Shown here: one piece after another, positions 1 through 10,890 of the stretch
Numbering within the stretch: the stretch's first letter is position 1
Layout: each line of letters opens with the position of its first letter
From: Bryobacterales bacterium
GTDB taxonomy: Bacteria > Acidobacteriota > Terriglobia > Bryobacterales > Bryobacteraceae
Direction: 5' to 3'
NCBI GenBank assembly: GCA_003170295.1
Contig: PNAJ01000125.1
Span: 1-64,000, forward strand
Length of the DNA: 64,000 nucleotides
Notes under the pieces: generated by a model
The model's database searches: none
Told to the model about the DNA's origin: nothing
Seen by the model: only the letters and a program-made list of their open reading frames with translations
Program-made: the position numbers and the translations under genes

Positions 1-401
1 TTCACGCGGTCAGAGACCTAGTAGCATTGAGCTATGGGGTTGTTATTTCGCCTGCTGCGTTTCGGCGGACACTGGCTGGTCCAGCGTCGCAACCACGCGA
101 TGCGCGAGACTCGCAAGTTAAGCCGAATGCGCATTTCCGGGAAGCTTCAGCAGGCCAAGCGTCTGCGTTGATCGGTGGACCAGCCTTAATCTCCGGAACG
201 GCTTAGGTAGGATTCGCTCAACCCAGCAATCGACCGGCAAGAGTTAACGTTCGTGTTTTCGGTCCATACGAGAGCGCGCCACTCTCGCCGAGATCGGGAA
301 GCGTCTGGGACGCAAAATGCTCGGAGAGGTCGCCGCATTGGGCTACGAATAATGATCGCAGGCGGAACCGCCTGTCGGCCGGAACAAACCAGCCGGTTCC
401 G
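1..401. other. Leading region without a confident gene
   Basis: No gene can be assigned here. One short basic reading frame (34..171, plus strand, 45 codons, starting ATG) ends at a TGA, but it has no clear Shine-Dalgarno sequence and resembles nothing I recognise. The region carries the upstream sequence of the permease that begins near 402-417. Confidence 0.4.
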
Positions 402-2765
402 GTGTCTAAATCCGGCATGCGCGACCTCGTCTACTCGTTCCGGCAGTTCGCCAGATCACCAGGATTTACGTTCCTCGCCGTCCTGTGCCTGGGGCTCGGG
501 ATCGGCGTCAACGCTTCTATTTTCAGCGTCCTCAATTCTCTGTTCCTCCGGCCTCTTCCGGTCATCGCGCCGGAACGCGTAGTCGTCCTCAGCCGCGGCG
601 CGGCTCCTCTGCTGCCTTATCCCGACTTTCGCGATTTTCGCGATCAAGCCGTGACGATGGACATGGCTGCGTCCTTTCCCACCGAGTCGAGTCTCGATTT
701 TGACGGCGTCGCGCACAATGCCGGCGCGGAGGCGGTGTCGCTCGCATATCCGAAGGTCATCGGCGTCCGTCCTTTCCTCGGCCGCTGGTTTAAGACGGAG
801 GACGAGGACGCCTGCCTCATCAGCTATCGCGCGTGGCAGCGTTTTTTCGGAGGCGATCCCGATGTGGTCGGCAAGCGCGTCCGTTCGGAAACGCTTTGGT
901 ACACAGTCGTGGGCGTCGCGCCGCAAGGGTTTGAGGGGACTTATCTCCCATTGAGCATGGATTTGTGGGTGCCCCTTCGCCGCTGGATGGGTCAGCATCC
1001 AGGCGTGCCCCAGCGTTTCGAGGACCGGGCGCAGCCTTCCGTATTTATCTTCGGACGCCTGAAACCAAGCATCGGCGTAGGCCAGGCGGAGGCCGAGATC
1101 AACTCAATTTCGGCACAGTTTCGAACAAAGCCGGCGCCAGTAGTTGTCGAGCAAGTTCGCGGGATCCCTGCCTCGAACACTCGACGCAATGCCGCACCCG
1201 TGGCCGCGGTCCTGATGGCGGTCGTCGGCGTCATTTTGCTGATCGCCTGCGTCAACGTTGGCAATCTGCTGATCTCCAGAGGAGCCGCGCGGCATCGTGA
1301 AATTTCCGTGCGTGTCGCACTCGGTGCAGGACGAGCGCGGTTGCTGCGCCAATTGCTGACAGAGAGCCTTTTGCTCGCGCTCGGCGGAGGACTCAGTGGA
1401 CTCCTCTTCGGAGTCTGGACCAATCGCTTATTGGAGACGCTTCTGGCTGCCGGTCCGTATGAATCCGTGCGGCTGGATTTAGGAGCGGATCATCGAGTGC
1501 TGCTCTTCACGATGCTTCTCTCCCTGGCGACCACGCTGTTTTTCGGCCTCGCGCCGGCGTGGAGGGCGAGCAAAGTGGACGTGCTCGCGGGTTTAAAAGG
1601 CACTCGGGCAGCGGCCAGAGGATTCGGCCTGCGGCGCGTGTCGTTGATTGCGCAAGTTTCACTGTCCCTCGTTCTGCTATTGACCGCCGGGCTGTTTCTT
1701 CGTGTCCTGGGACAGTTTCACTCGGCTGATCCCGGCTTTGCCGTCGATCGTCGCCTCTATGTGACGACCTACGTTTCAGCGCCTGAATTTTCGCAGGAAT
1801 CGGGGCGGGTTTTTTACTCTCAAGCCGCAGACCGTCTGCGGGCGCTCCCGGGGATTAAGAACGTCGCCATCACGAATATTCTGCCCCTGACGCCTCTTCC
1901 CGCGCAGTGCGCCTCGCTCCGAGGCGATCCGGTTTCGGCAACGTCCAGCGTCATAAGCGCCGGTTTTCTCGACACGATGCGTAGCCGGCTGATCGCCGGG
2001 CGCGACTTCAACGCCGCTGAAACCGGATCGCCCGTCGCGATCGTCAATGAAGCCATGGCTAAGCGACTTTGGCCCGCCGAAAGCGCCATCGGCAAAAGAG
2101 TCGAGCTCGGGTGCCGAAATAAAGTAACCGCCGAAGTCGTCGGCGTGGCGCAAGACTTGCGGTTCGTATCGGTAGGCGAGGCGGCCAGGCCGCACGCTTA
2201 CCGGCGGTTTTCCCAAAGCTATGACGGGTACCAGACCATCCTGGTCGAAACCGTGTCCGATGCTGGTGCCATGGCGGAAGCGGTGCGCAAAACGATCGTC
2301 GGGACCAACGCGAATGCGCGCGTGTTCGCGGTGAAGACGCTCGCCGATTGGGTGGATCGCTCCTATTGGCAAGTTCGTTGGGAGGCGTCCGTCCTCGGCG
2401 CGTTCGCGGCGCTGGCGCTGATGCTGTCCGCGGTCGGATTATACGGCATAATTTCCTATCAGGTGACGCTTTAGCGCAGGGAAATCGGCGTACGGATGGC
2501 AGTGGGCGCCCAAGCCGCCGACATGTTCCGCTTAATCCTTTGCCAAGGCCTGAGTCTGACGCTCATTGGCATCGCGATGGGCGTAGTCGTGTCTATGGGC
2601 GTCGCGCGACTGCTGGCGAAACTGCTCTGTGGCGTCAGCCCTACCGATTTCTTGACCTACGCCGCCGTTTCGCTTATTTGGCTGGCCGTTGCAGCGGTTG
2701 CCTGCTATCTTCCCGCCCGAAGGGCTTCGCGCGTCGATCCCACGGAGGCTTTGCGAAACGAATGA
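402..2765 (+). pseudogene. ADOP/MacB-type ABC transporter permease interrupted by an in-frame TAG
   Basis: Inner-membrane permease of the MacB/FtsX superfamily (acidobacterial ADOP type), normally about 800 residues. The first part has the typical start around MRDLVYSFRQ (ATG at 417; a GTG at 402 is also possible), a membrane segment near residues 22-42, a MacB periplasmic domain, then an FtsX block with several membrane segments near residues 265-440. After SYQVTL an amber codon (TAG, 2472-2474) interrupts the frame. The same frame continues without loss as RREIGVRMAVGAQ, the conserved start of the C-terminal FtsX block, and runs through two membrane segments to PTEALRNE at 2765. The amber therefore replaces a sense codon in an otherwise intact gene. 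A pseudogene, amber suppression or a base-call error are the three readings. No ATPase subunit lies beside it, which is usual for ADOP genes. Confidence 0.85.
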
Positions 2766-2806
2766 CTGTTGAGCCCGGTCCGCGCCTCCGTGGACGCGCG
2801 CTCTTG

Positions 2807-3505
2807 TCAGCGGGTCTGGTCTATCAACCTTTGCACGTCACGCGTGAACCCGGGACGGTTGAACGGTGGATAGTCTGGCGACAGGCGATTGGCTTCCTCA
2901 AACTCCGCCAGGGCGCCGGAGCGATCTCCGTTTTGTTTTAAGAGCCTTCCGATATTGACATGAAGGAGCGGAGCGTCAGGAGCGTGCAGACGCAGGGCCT
3001 CGCGGTACTCGGCGATCGCTCGACCGCGATCGCCCTTGCGATCCCATGCGCTGGCCAGGTGCGCATGCGGGTCTGGTTGGGCGGGCTGAAGTTGAGCCGC
3101 CACACGGTATTCCCGCATGCCCTCATCGAAGAGGTCGGCCTCCTCCCTCTGGGTCAGCTTGATGCTGAAGTCTGATGGAAGATCGCCGGACGCTTTCGGG
3201 GCGTTGGGTTTATTGTTGTTCATGGAAATAGAAGCTATCTGAACGTCCGCGTCCCCGAGCAGCATCAGCGCTCCGAAATGCTTGGGCTGTTTTCGAAGTG
3301 CATCCCGCGTATCTTGTTGAACCAATCGGTATTCCGCTGAATTCCACTTAAGCTGGGCCTGCGCGTAGAAATCATCCGCGCTGAGGTGAGCGTTCAGGAT
3401 CGCACGACCCACCGCTTGGCATCCCGCCAGTCCCAAAACCGCCAGGAAGATGGAAAGGCCCAGCAAGCGCCTTTCTCCAGCGACAAGATTGTACTTCGCC
3501 TTCAT
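2807..3505 (-). CDS. TPR-containing lipoprotein
   Basis: A 232-residue envelope protein of unknown specific role. It starts with a basic region, a hydrophobic segment and a lipobox LAGC near residues 26-29, so it should be exported and lipidated. The C-terminal half carries tetratricopeptide-like helices with alternating A/G/L positions, for example around AIAEYREALRLHAPDAP and ALAEFEEANRLSPDY, suggesting a protein-interaction scaffold. It is convergent with the interrupted permease upstream and stands alone. Function beyond TPR scaffold is not visible. Confidence 0.75.
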   Translation of the reverse strand: MKAKYNLVAGERRLLGLSIFLAVLGLAGCQAVGRAILNAHLSADDFYAQAQLKWNSAEYRLVQQDTRDALRKQPKHFGALMLLGDADVQIASISMNNNKPNAPKASGDLPSDFSIKLTQREEADLFDEGMREYRVAAQLQPAQPDPHAHLASAWDRKGDRGRAIAEYREALRLHAPDAPLLHVNIGRLLKQNGDRSGALAEFEEANRLSPDYPPFNRPGFTRDVQRLIDQTR

Positions 3506-3684
3506 AAAGTACCTCCGATGCCATGATTCAAAAGCAAGTCCGCCTCATCTTGCGAAGACGTAGGTAGATTCTAACGCTGGAGGGTCTAAAGATCAATACT
3601 CATCGATGCGGCACCGGAGCCTCGATTCGGCGGAGAACGTCCGCGCGTCACCAGGAGCCCCGCGTACAGGCTCTCCTGGACGTC

Positions 3685-3876
3685 TTGGCTAACAGAGCAA
3701 GACTCGCTGGCACGGCCTTCGTCGACTCCCTGCTGGCGTTTTCACTGTTCTGCGCAATTGCCATCAGCATCACCGCATTCCCGGTTCTGGCGCGGATTCT
3801 GGCCGATTCAGAAATTGACCGTCCTCCTTTATCAGATGTACAGACTGTCCCACTCTTCGCCCAGCGCCCACCGTAA
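3685..3876 (+). pseudogene. Remnant of a CPA2-type cation/proton antiporter
   Basis: The stretch around 3745-3815 encodes FCAIAISITAFPVLARIL, which matches the signature of a transmembrane helix of monovalent cation:proton antiporter-2 proteins (KefB/NhaP-like, usual form A-x-S-I-T-A-F-P-V-L-A-R-I-L). Only about 25 residues align with the family; the frame ends at 3876 and neither the rest of the roughly 400-residue transporter nor a start with a ribosome site is present. I read it as a decayed fragment. Confidence 0.5.
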
Positions 3877-4032
3877 AGCCGACAGCTTGCCGTTCATTAT
3901 TCCTAATCGGGATCAGAATGGCGCCGGCCCGCACGACTTGCTCGCAGCGCGGTCAGCCTCTCGAACTGGACGCCGTAATCTGGTCGCTCCGGATCTCGAA
4001 GCCGGGGCCGCCACGGAAAAAGGAGGCGCGCG

Positions 4033-4161
4033 ATGCCGATGAACGATCGCGAACCGAGGATTACGCGCGTCGAGCGGCGGTCGGATCTGATCCCGAATCG
4101 TATAGTGGGAGGCGACTTGCGATTTGCTGCACGCTTTGTTGCACTTGCTCCAAGTCTATGA
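4033..4161 (+). CDS. Possible 42-residue basic peptide with a strong ribosome site
   Basis: A short frame starting ATG at 4033 is preceded by AAAGGAGG with normal spacing, the best Shine-Dalgarno sequence in this stretch. The product (MPMNDREPRITRV at its start) is arginine-rich with a short hydrophobic tail and resembles no family I know. The surroundings hold gene remnants, so the ribosome site may be left over from a lost gene. Confidence 0.22.
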   Translation: MPMNDREPRITRVERRSDLIPNRIVGGDLRFAARFVALAPSL

Positions 4162-4238
4162 ACCACGAGGACGCGAAGCCTGTTTCTGAAATAGCTTTAC
4201 TTAAGAGTCAGGGCTGCTACTGGAAGTGGATATGCCGC

Positions 4239-4565
4239 TTACTTCGTTTTGACCGTGAACGGGACAGTCTTCATGAGGTCGTTGCCTATATAGATCTCCA
4301 ACCGGTATTTGCCGGGCGGAAATCCATCGCTCGGCTTCGAGAGCGAAAATGAGCCTTCATTGGCGAACGGGACGGCTCGTGTTGCCTCGTCGATCTTGTA
4401 GTTTGGAGGCGCGACCTTCCCGACGTCTTCGGCGATCCAGACTCCGCGGAGTTGCGTCAAGACTTTTTCGCGGTGTGGAAAGACGCTGATCCGGAGATCC
4501 CGATCCTCAAGCAAGCCAAGGCGGAATACGCCAAGCTTCAGTGAGCGAAGAGGGGGTCGCCCCAC
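4239..4565 (-). pseudogene. C-terminal fragment of a hypothetical secreted beta-domain protein
   Basis: The last ~70 residues (from about [18 protein letters not shown] to TVPFTVKTK) look like a small beta-sandwich domain with the pattern FSLSKPSDGFPPGKYRLEIY, as found at the C-terminus of acidobacterial and verrucomicrobial hypothetical secreted proteins. The first ~35 residues look unrelated to that domain and there is no signal peptide, so the gene is probably 5'-truncated or frameshifted. No partner gene is visible. Confidence 0.4.
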
Positions 4566-5262
4566 CCGCTTTTGGCTCGGCCTGATCTGGCTGATGTTGC
4601 CCGGCGCACCGATTAAGACGTTCGATATAACGCGCTCCAGATCGAGGCAACCGTCTACAAATATTCTTATTCGGCATTGGCCTGCCGGCCTAGCTGTCTG
4701 TCGAGTTAACTATCAGGTGGCGGAGATTTTCGGGTCCCCGTACAATCGGGTGAACTTTCCAGGATTGGTTTGACGCGGTGACCTGTCACGGAACTTTGGC
4801 AGTACGCTGCTCGCAACAAATAGTGATTTGTAATCAACAGTAGCGCTGGAGGGCAAGCGGTGCGATTAGCATTTAGGCGATTCGTTTGGCGACCCAAACG
4901 AAAATGGCCACCGTGCGTTGACACGCATAGAAGAGTTCCTGCGGTGTTGTTCCTGGGTGACGCCGCATGGCATTGTGTAGGCGTGCCCGCACCATTGACC
5001 ACACTATCGCGGCAGTCTGTTTCCGGAGGCGATTGAAAAGGGCTAAGGTGAAGAGGATGTCTGCGGTGCCATTCGCGTACTGGAAGAATTAGTGGTTGCC
5101 AAGGGATGGCGCCGGCGCAGGTGCGATAAGACGCGCCGAAAAAGTTCAATGACCTGTCGGATTGCGAGTTAGTGGTCCTCGAATAAAATGGCCACCGCAA
5201 AAGGAAAGAGGGTTTAGCCATGACGCTTAAACGTTCACTGCTGGGGTCTGTGGAAGTCGACT
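4566..5262. other. Gene-free stretch with a duplicated 13-mer
   Basis: I see no supportable gene in this 700-base stretch. The exact 13-mer aaaatggccaccg occurs twice in direct orientation (4901-4913 and 5185-5197), bounding a ~270-base segment that could be a remnant of a small mobile element. The last bases before 5263 contain AAAGGAAAGAGGG, which may belong to the leader of the following receptor gene. Confidence 0.35.
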
Positions 5263-8200
5263 ATGGCAACCGCCGTCCGATTTGTCATCGTTCTCGTGGC
5301 TCTCAGCGCCGTCTGTCTGGCGCAGGTTTCGACGGGCACGATCTCCGGGTCTGTTCGCGATAGCAGCGGAGGCGCCGTGGTGGGCGCCAAGGTCGCAATA
5401 ACCCAGTTGGCAACGACCGAGAAACGGCAAACCGCGACCAACGAACGCGGAGAATTCAATGCGCCATACCTGCATGCGGGCGCCTATTCCGTCACGGTGA
5501 CTATGCCGGGTTTCAAATCCGAAGTTAGCAGCGGGATTGTGCTACAGGTCGACCAGATCGTGAATGTTACGATCGTCCTCCAGCCCGGGTCGACGACGGA
5601 ATCGGTTGAGGTAACCGGCGGCGCTCCGCTGATCGACACGTCGACTTCATCGTTGGGACAGGTTATCGACAACACAAAGATTAACGATCTGCCTCTCAAC
5701 GGAAGAAATGTTTGGGCGCTCGGGCTGATCTCCGGTAATTCGGTTCCCGTAAAAGGAGTGGCCTCAAACCTTCCTTTCGTCGCGGGTGGAGGACGTTTCC
5801 AGACGAACGATATTCTACTGGACGGAATCGACAATAATACCGTGGCCACCGGGGGCGGTATTGGAGTCGTGGGCATCAACTATACACCCTCGGTCGACGC
5901 GATTGTCGAGTTCAAGGTGAAGACGAATAACTACAGCGCGGAGTACGGGAGCTCGGCGGGTGCGATCGTCAGCGCCACCATCAAGTCCGGCACGAACGTT
6001 TACAACGGCGATTGTTGGGAGTTCCTGCGCAACGACGTGCTGGACGCCAATAACTTCTTTTCCAACGCGGCCGGCAAGCCGAAGCAGCCTTACAAGCAGA
6101 ATCAGTTTGGCTGCACGCTGGGCGGCCCGGTAATTATCCCGAAACTTTACAGTGGCCGCAACAAAACCTTCTTTTTCATGGATTACGAAGGCTTGCGGCG
6201 AGCGACGTCGGCTTCCTCGAGCATTCAGAACATTCCGCCGGTTTCTTTTCGCACCGGCAATTTCTCAAGCTATCCTTATCCAATCTATAACCCAGCCTCG
6301 CGGACCTTAGCCGCCAACGGTACGGTGATCAGTACGCCATTCCCAGGCAATCAGATACCGACGACGATGCTGAACCAAGCCGCGCTGGCTACTCTCGCTC
6401 TGCTGCCGCAACCGAATTTCGGCGCTCCCGGAGCGCAGGCGAACAACTTCCTGTTTGTCGCCAGCCAGCCCTTCCAGAGCGATCAGTTTGACGTCCGCGT
6501 CGATCAACAGATATCGCAGAACAATACGATCTTCGCCCGATGGTCGCAGGCGCTGCAAACCAACACCAACCCCGGCAGCTTCACCGGCTTTCTGGGTGGA
6601 GGGACCAACGGCATTAACAACCCGATCAATTCGACCCTGAACGACGTGAACGTCTTTTCTCCCAACCTGGTGAATGAGGTCCGTTTCGGATACACGCGGC
6701 ACAACGGGAACATCCAGCCCTTGGATCAAAGCCAGGGAGTGAGTTTTGCGCGTCAAAATGGAATTGCCATGTACCCGTTCCCGGTGCTGACGTTTCCCTC
6801 GTACCTGTTCTCTTCCTCCGGGTCCAGCACCGGCGGAACTAACGAATTCACCGCGATTGGCGCCGCCACGCCGAATCTGAACATCGAAAATATATTCGAG
6901 GGGGCCGACGACCTTGCGTGGAGCAAGGGAAGCCACACCTTAAAAATGGGAACGGATATCCGCCGGGATCGTTTCGATACGGTCTACGGAGGCGGACAGA
7001 CAGTCTTCGGCCCGACCTTCAGTTCTTCTTCCAACTCCACGAATTCCGGCGCTCCGCTGGCAGACTTTCTTCTGGGCGATCCCTCGCAGCTTACCGGAAC
7101 GCAGTTGCTGAGCTGGGCTCGCGAGCGTGATCTTTATGCGGGCGTGTACTTCCAGGACGATTGGAAAGTCAGTCACAAGTTGACCGTCAATATGGGGCTG
7201 CGGTATGAACTGTACACCGAGCCGGTGGACGCCGGAAACCTAGGGGCCCTGTTCAACGCGGCCACGGGAAAGTTCCAACTGCCGGGCCAAAACGGTTTCT
7301 CTGACGCCATCGTCGACGGTCATCATCTGGACTTCGCCCCCCGCTTCGGGTTTGCGTACGCGGCGTCGAAACGTTTGACGGTGCGGGGCGGGACCGGACT
7401 GTTCTATGGCCCCCGTGAGCAGAACCAGCAGTCGACTGTATTTGGCGCCAATCCCCCGAACGCGCCGACGGTGATCACGCCGAACATAAGCCCGACCACG
7501 ACGCTGGCGCCCCCAATCACGCTCAATACACCAATCCAGGTCGGGCCGGAATCCCCCGATCTCAGCACATTCACGCCTCAGAATAGCTTGGGCCTTTTGA
7601 TTGTACGGCCGACTTCAGGAATAGCCGGCCTGCGCAGCTCTACGAATGGAACTATGGGTTCCAGTATCAGGCCACGAAAGATCTGGTCCTGGAGGCGACT
7701 TATTCCGGGGAACGAGGAAACTATCTGACCAGCCGCGTCAACCTGAATCAAATTCCCTGGTCCAAAGGGATTGCCGGACTCACCGGCCAGGCCAACCGTC
7801 TGTTCCCGAATGTTGGGAATCAGGTGGTCATGGATTCTGCGGCTGGCAATAATTTTTACAATGCCATGAACCTTCGTGCCGAGAAACGTCTCAGTGCAGG
7901 GTTGAATTTTCTCGTCAACTACACGTGGTCGAAAAACCTCGAGGCCAATGGGAGCGGTGGAAACAGCTCTTTCAGCCAGAGTGGGGGCACCACCAATCCT
8001 TTGGATAGCTGGAATCTTCACAAAGAAAAATCCTACGCTCCCCTGGATGTGCCGCATGTCTTCGTCGCGAGCGCCGGATACGAACTACCCTTTGGAAACA
8101 AGAAGCCGTGGGCGAATCAGGGGTTCTCCAAAGCGGTTTTTGGCGGGTGGCAGCTCAATGGCATCCTGACGCTGGAGAGCGGTTTTCCCACCGACATCCG

Positions 8201-8630
8201 AACGCCCAACACCTCCGCCGGCCAACTTTTCACCACCTACAACGTTCCCAACTCGGTGGCGGGCGTGTCCATGTATCTACCGAATCCAGGTCCGAATGGA
8301 TTTTTCAACCCCGCTGCGTTCACACAGCCCGGGCAGGTGATCAACGCGGTGGGCACTCCGATCACGGCGTTCGGCGATCTGGCGCGGCGCGCAGGACGCG
8401 GGCCGCAAACCAAAAATCTCGATTTCTCGTTGTTCAGAAATTTCGCGATTCGTGAACATATGAACCTGCAATTCCGGGCGGAGGCGTTTAACTTCACGAA
8501 CACGCCCGCATTCTTTCTTCCGGCGGCGAACACTCCGCAGCTCACCATCGGTAATTCAAGCTTTGGCAAGTTGAGCTCCTCATCCTCCACGGGCAGACAG
8601 ATTCAATTCGGCCTTAAGTTGTATTTCTAA
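5263..8630 (+). pseudogene. Oar-like TonB-dependent receptor with a single-base frameshift
   Basis: Outer-membrane receptor/transporter of the carboxypeptidase-regulatory plus TonB-dependent receptor type, expanded in Acidobacteria. Residues 1-21 form a signal peptide ending LAQ. Residues ~25-105 are a CarboxypepD_reg-like domain (TISGSVRDSSGGAV), followed by a plug region (LPLNGRNVWAL) and a long beta-barrel. The frame breaks near base 7602: before it the protein reads QNSLGLLI, and the expected continuation ADFRNSRPAQLYEWNYGFQY lies in the frame one base earlier and runs on to FGLKLYF and TAA at 8630. Loss of one base between ATT and GTACG explains this. The restored protein would have about 1,120 residues and ends with the aromatic residue expected of a barrel. 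The stop overlaps the next start (TAATG), so a glycosidase-like partner is translationally coupled. Confidence 0.85.
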
Positions 8631-10621
8631 TGAGCCGCCATACCCGTTTGCTCTTGCCCCTTCTATGTGCGACTTGCTCCATCGCGCAACAGCCGCCTGT
8701 CTCGCAAACGCAGGGGTCGTGGATGACGGAGCCCAGCCGCTGGGTCCAGACGAATCTGCGTCAGACAGACGCGAGCCTCGACGCGAAGCGTCTGGTCAGC
8801 CAATTAGCGGATATGCGCGCCAATGTTCTGCTTTTTGGCATGGGCGGCATTGCCGCCTACTATCCGACCAAGGTCGCGTTCCATTACGCCAGTCCGGATC
8901 TGGTGCCGGGCCGGGACATGTTCGGCGAAGTCTTGAGCGAATCCCACAAACGGAGCATCCGGCTCGTGGGACGCTTCGACTTCAGCAAGACCCGGAAGGA
9001 GGTCTTCGACGCCCATCCTGAGTGGTTCTTTCGAAAAGCCAACGGCGATGCGGTGATCTACAACGGCTTGTACTCCACCTGCATCAATGGCGGCTACTAT
9101 CGCGATCAGGCACTGAAGATACTCACGGAGGCGCTCGAAAACTACGATGTGGACGGGCTTTTCTTCAACATGTTCGGGAATCAATCGCGCGATTACAGCG
9201 GCCGCGAAGTGGGCCTCTGTCACTGCGACAACTGCCGCCGCCGATATGCCGCGATGTTCCACAAGCCGATCCCGGATCAGCCGGACGACGATTATCGCCG
9301 GTTCATGTTCATCTCCTCGCGCGAGGTGGCGGCGTCCATTGGCGACGTGATTCACGCCAAGCGACCCAAAGCCGGCTACTTCAACTATATTCAGGAGTCC
9401 ACCGACGGAATCATGTCGGAATCGAATACCGGCATCGATCGCCCCCTTCCCATGTGGCCCTATAGCGCTAGTGACAACGTCAATCGGGCTCGCAATAGCG
9501 AGCCAGGCAAGATGGCGGTGAACCTGAACATGCAGTTTGTCGATTACTCCTGGCGGTTCGCTACCGTGCCGAGCCCGGAGATCGCGTTGCGCATGTGGGA
9601 AAATATCGCGAATGCGGGAGCGTTGACCTTTGAGGTGAATGGAACGCTCGACCTCCAGGATCGTCAGGCACTGGAGACCGCAAAGCCGATTTTCCGATGG
9701 GCCGCGCGAAACGAGCAATATTATGCCGGGCAGCAAAGCGCCGCGCGCGTACTGCTGTTGGGAACCCCCTCGGCGTCCGGCCGCGCCTTCGGACAGAATT
9801 CTTACCGCGGCATGTTCCGCTTGCTCAGCGAAGAGCATATCCCGTTCGCTGTTTCAGACAATCTGAACTGGATCGGAAAACGCGATTTCGATCTGGTGAT
9901 CGCAGCAGACTGGGCGCCCGCCGAACTGGAGCAGTACGTGGAGAAGGGCGGTCACCTCCTGATTGCCAGCTCTCGAGAGCCGGACCTGCAAATCGCCCGG
10001 GTGATTGCCCGGTCCAAGGACGTGAAAGGCTACTTCCGGGTCCGCAATCATGCGATTTTCCCCTCTTTGAAGGATACCGATCTTCTGCTGCTCGACGGCT
10101 CGTATACGGAAGTTGAGGGGGATGGATCGAAATCGCTTTCCCTGGTTCCTCCCTCGATGATCGGCCCGCCGGAGTTCATTCATATCGACATGCAGGACAC
10201 CAACCAACCGGGCATCGTTTTTAAAGACCTTGGCCGAGGGCAGGTCGCGTGGCTTCCGTGGGATTTGGGCGCACTTTATTACCGGGTCAGCCTGCCCTCC
10301 CATGCCGCTCTGTTTCACGATGTTGTCGACCGGTTGTACCCAAAGCGCCAGCTCACGACGAACGCGCACCCCCTGGTCGAAATCACCTTGATGCAGCAAG
10401 GCGACCGCAGCCTGCTCCATCTGATTAATCTATCTGGCCACTCGCAAACGGGATACTATGCTCCGTTGAAGATGAATGATATCCGAATCGAGGTTGCGGG
10501 CCGGTTTAAGACCGCGACGACCATCCGCAATCCCCTGAAGATCCCCACCCAGATGCACGATGGGTACACAGTCTTCACGGTTCCGGAACTAGCCGACTAC
10601 GAGCTTGTTGTACTGAAATAA
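8630..10621 (+). CDS. Secreted glycosidase-like protein (hypothetical glycosyl hydrolase 6 type)
   Basis: A 663-residue exported protein with an N-terminal signal peptide (LLLPLLCATCSIAQQ). Residues ~45-330 resemble the TIM-barrel 'hypothetical glycosyl hydrolase 6' fold: DMRANVLLFGMGGIAAYYPT, a DFSKT segment, DGLFFNMFGN, and a CHCDNCRRRY cluster typical of this group. From ~365 a beta-galactosidase-trimerisation-like alpha/beta domain follows (ARVLLLGTPSASGRAFG), then a beta-rich C-terminus. It probably acts on a plant or microbial glycan outside the cytoplasm; the substrate is not deducible. It starts inside the receptor's stop codon, so receptor and hydrolase form one polysaccharide-uptake style unit. 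Catalytic residues were not assigned with certainty. Confidence 0.7.
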   Translation: MSRHTRLLLPLLCATCSIAQQPPVSQTQGSWMTEPSRWVQTNLRQTDASLDAKRLVSQLADMRANVLLFGMGGIAAYYPTKVAFHYASPDLVPGRDMFGEVLSESHKRSIRLVGRFDFSKTRKEVFDAHPEWFFRKANGDAVIYNGLYSTCINGGYYRDQALKILTEALENYDVDGLFFNMFGNQSRDYSGREVGLCHCDNCRRRYAAMFHKPIPDQPDDDYRRFMFISSREVAASIGDVIHAKRPKAGYFNYIQESTDGIMSESNTGIDRPLPMWPYSASDNVNRARNSEPGKMAVNLNMQFVDYSWRFATVPSPEIALRMWENIANAGALTFEVNGTLDLQDRQALETAKPIFRWAARNEQYYAGQQSAARVLLLGTPSASGRAFGQNSYRGMFRLLSEEHIPFAVSDNLNWIGKRDFDLVIAADWAPAELEQYVEKGGHLLIASSREPDLQIARVIARSKDVKGYFRVRNHAIFPSLKDTDLLLLDGSYTEVEGDGSKSLSLVPPSMIGPPEFIHIDMQDTNQPGIVFKDLGRGQVAWLPWDLGALYYRVSLPSHAALFHDVVDRLYPKRQLTTNAHPLVEITLMQQGDRSLLHLINLSGHSQTGYYAPLKMNDIRIEVAGRFKTATTIRNPLKIPTQMHDGYTVFTVPELADYELVVLK

Positions 10622-10683
10622 GGTTGGAGTAACTCAAATGAATTATGATCTATGGCCCGCTGTGATTTCACGTATGGCGGCGA

Positions 10684-10890
10684 CTACTTCGCGATCTTGG
10701 AACGTGCCTTCTTGGCCCTTCGCTTCGACATCACCACCGGCGGCGCCGCCGGCGGCAGATCCTCAATCTGTATATGGATCGCGAAGCGTTCACTTCCGAT
10801 CTGGGCAATGATCGTCGGTGTCCCGGCTTCTTCTGGCGCCTTCGGAAACGGCAACACGTTGTTCGTGCGGTTCTTCATAGGACCACTCAT
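10684..10890 (-). CDS. Small hypothetical protein, 68 residues
   Basis: The product has a short beta-rich centre (PTIIAQIGSERFAIHIQIED) between a polar start with NVLPFPKAP and a very basic tail (KRRAKKARSKIAK). I do not recognise a named family; the composition fits a small nucleic-acid-associated or mobile-element accessory protein. It is convergent with the glycosidase-like gene and lies at the edge of the decayed region ending at tRNA-Gln. Confidence 0.45.
   Translation of the reverse strand: MSGPMKNRTNNVLPFPKAPEEAGTPTIIAQIGSERFAIHIQIEDLPPAAPPVVMSKRRAKKARSKIAK

Noticed and set aside
4706..5221. 171-codon minus-strand frame
   Set aside because: Low-complexity composition, no signal or domain, no ribosome site; the region is better explained as gene-free.
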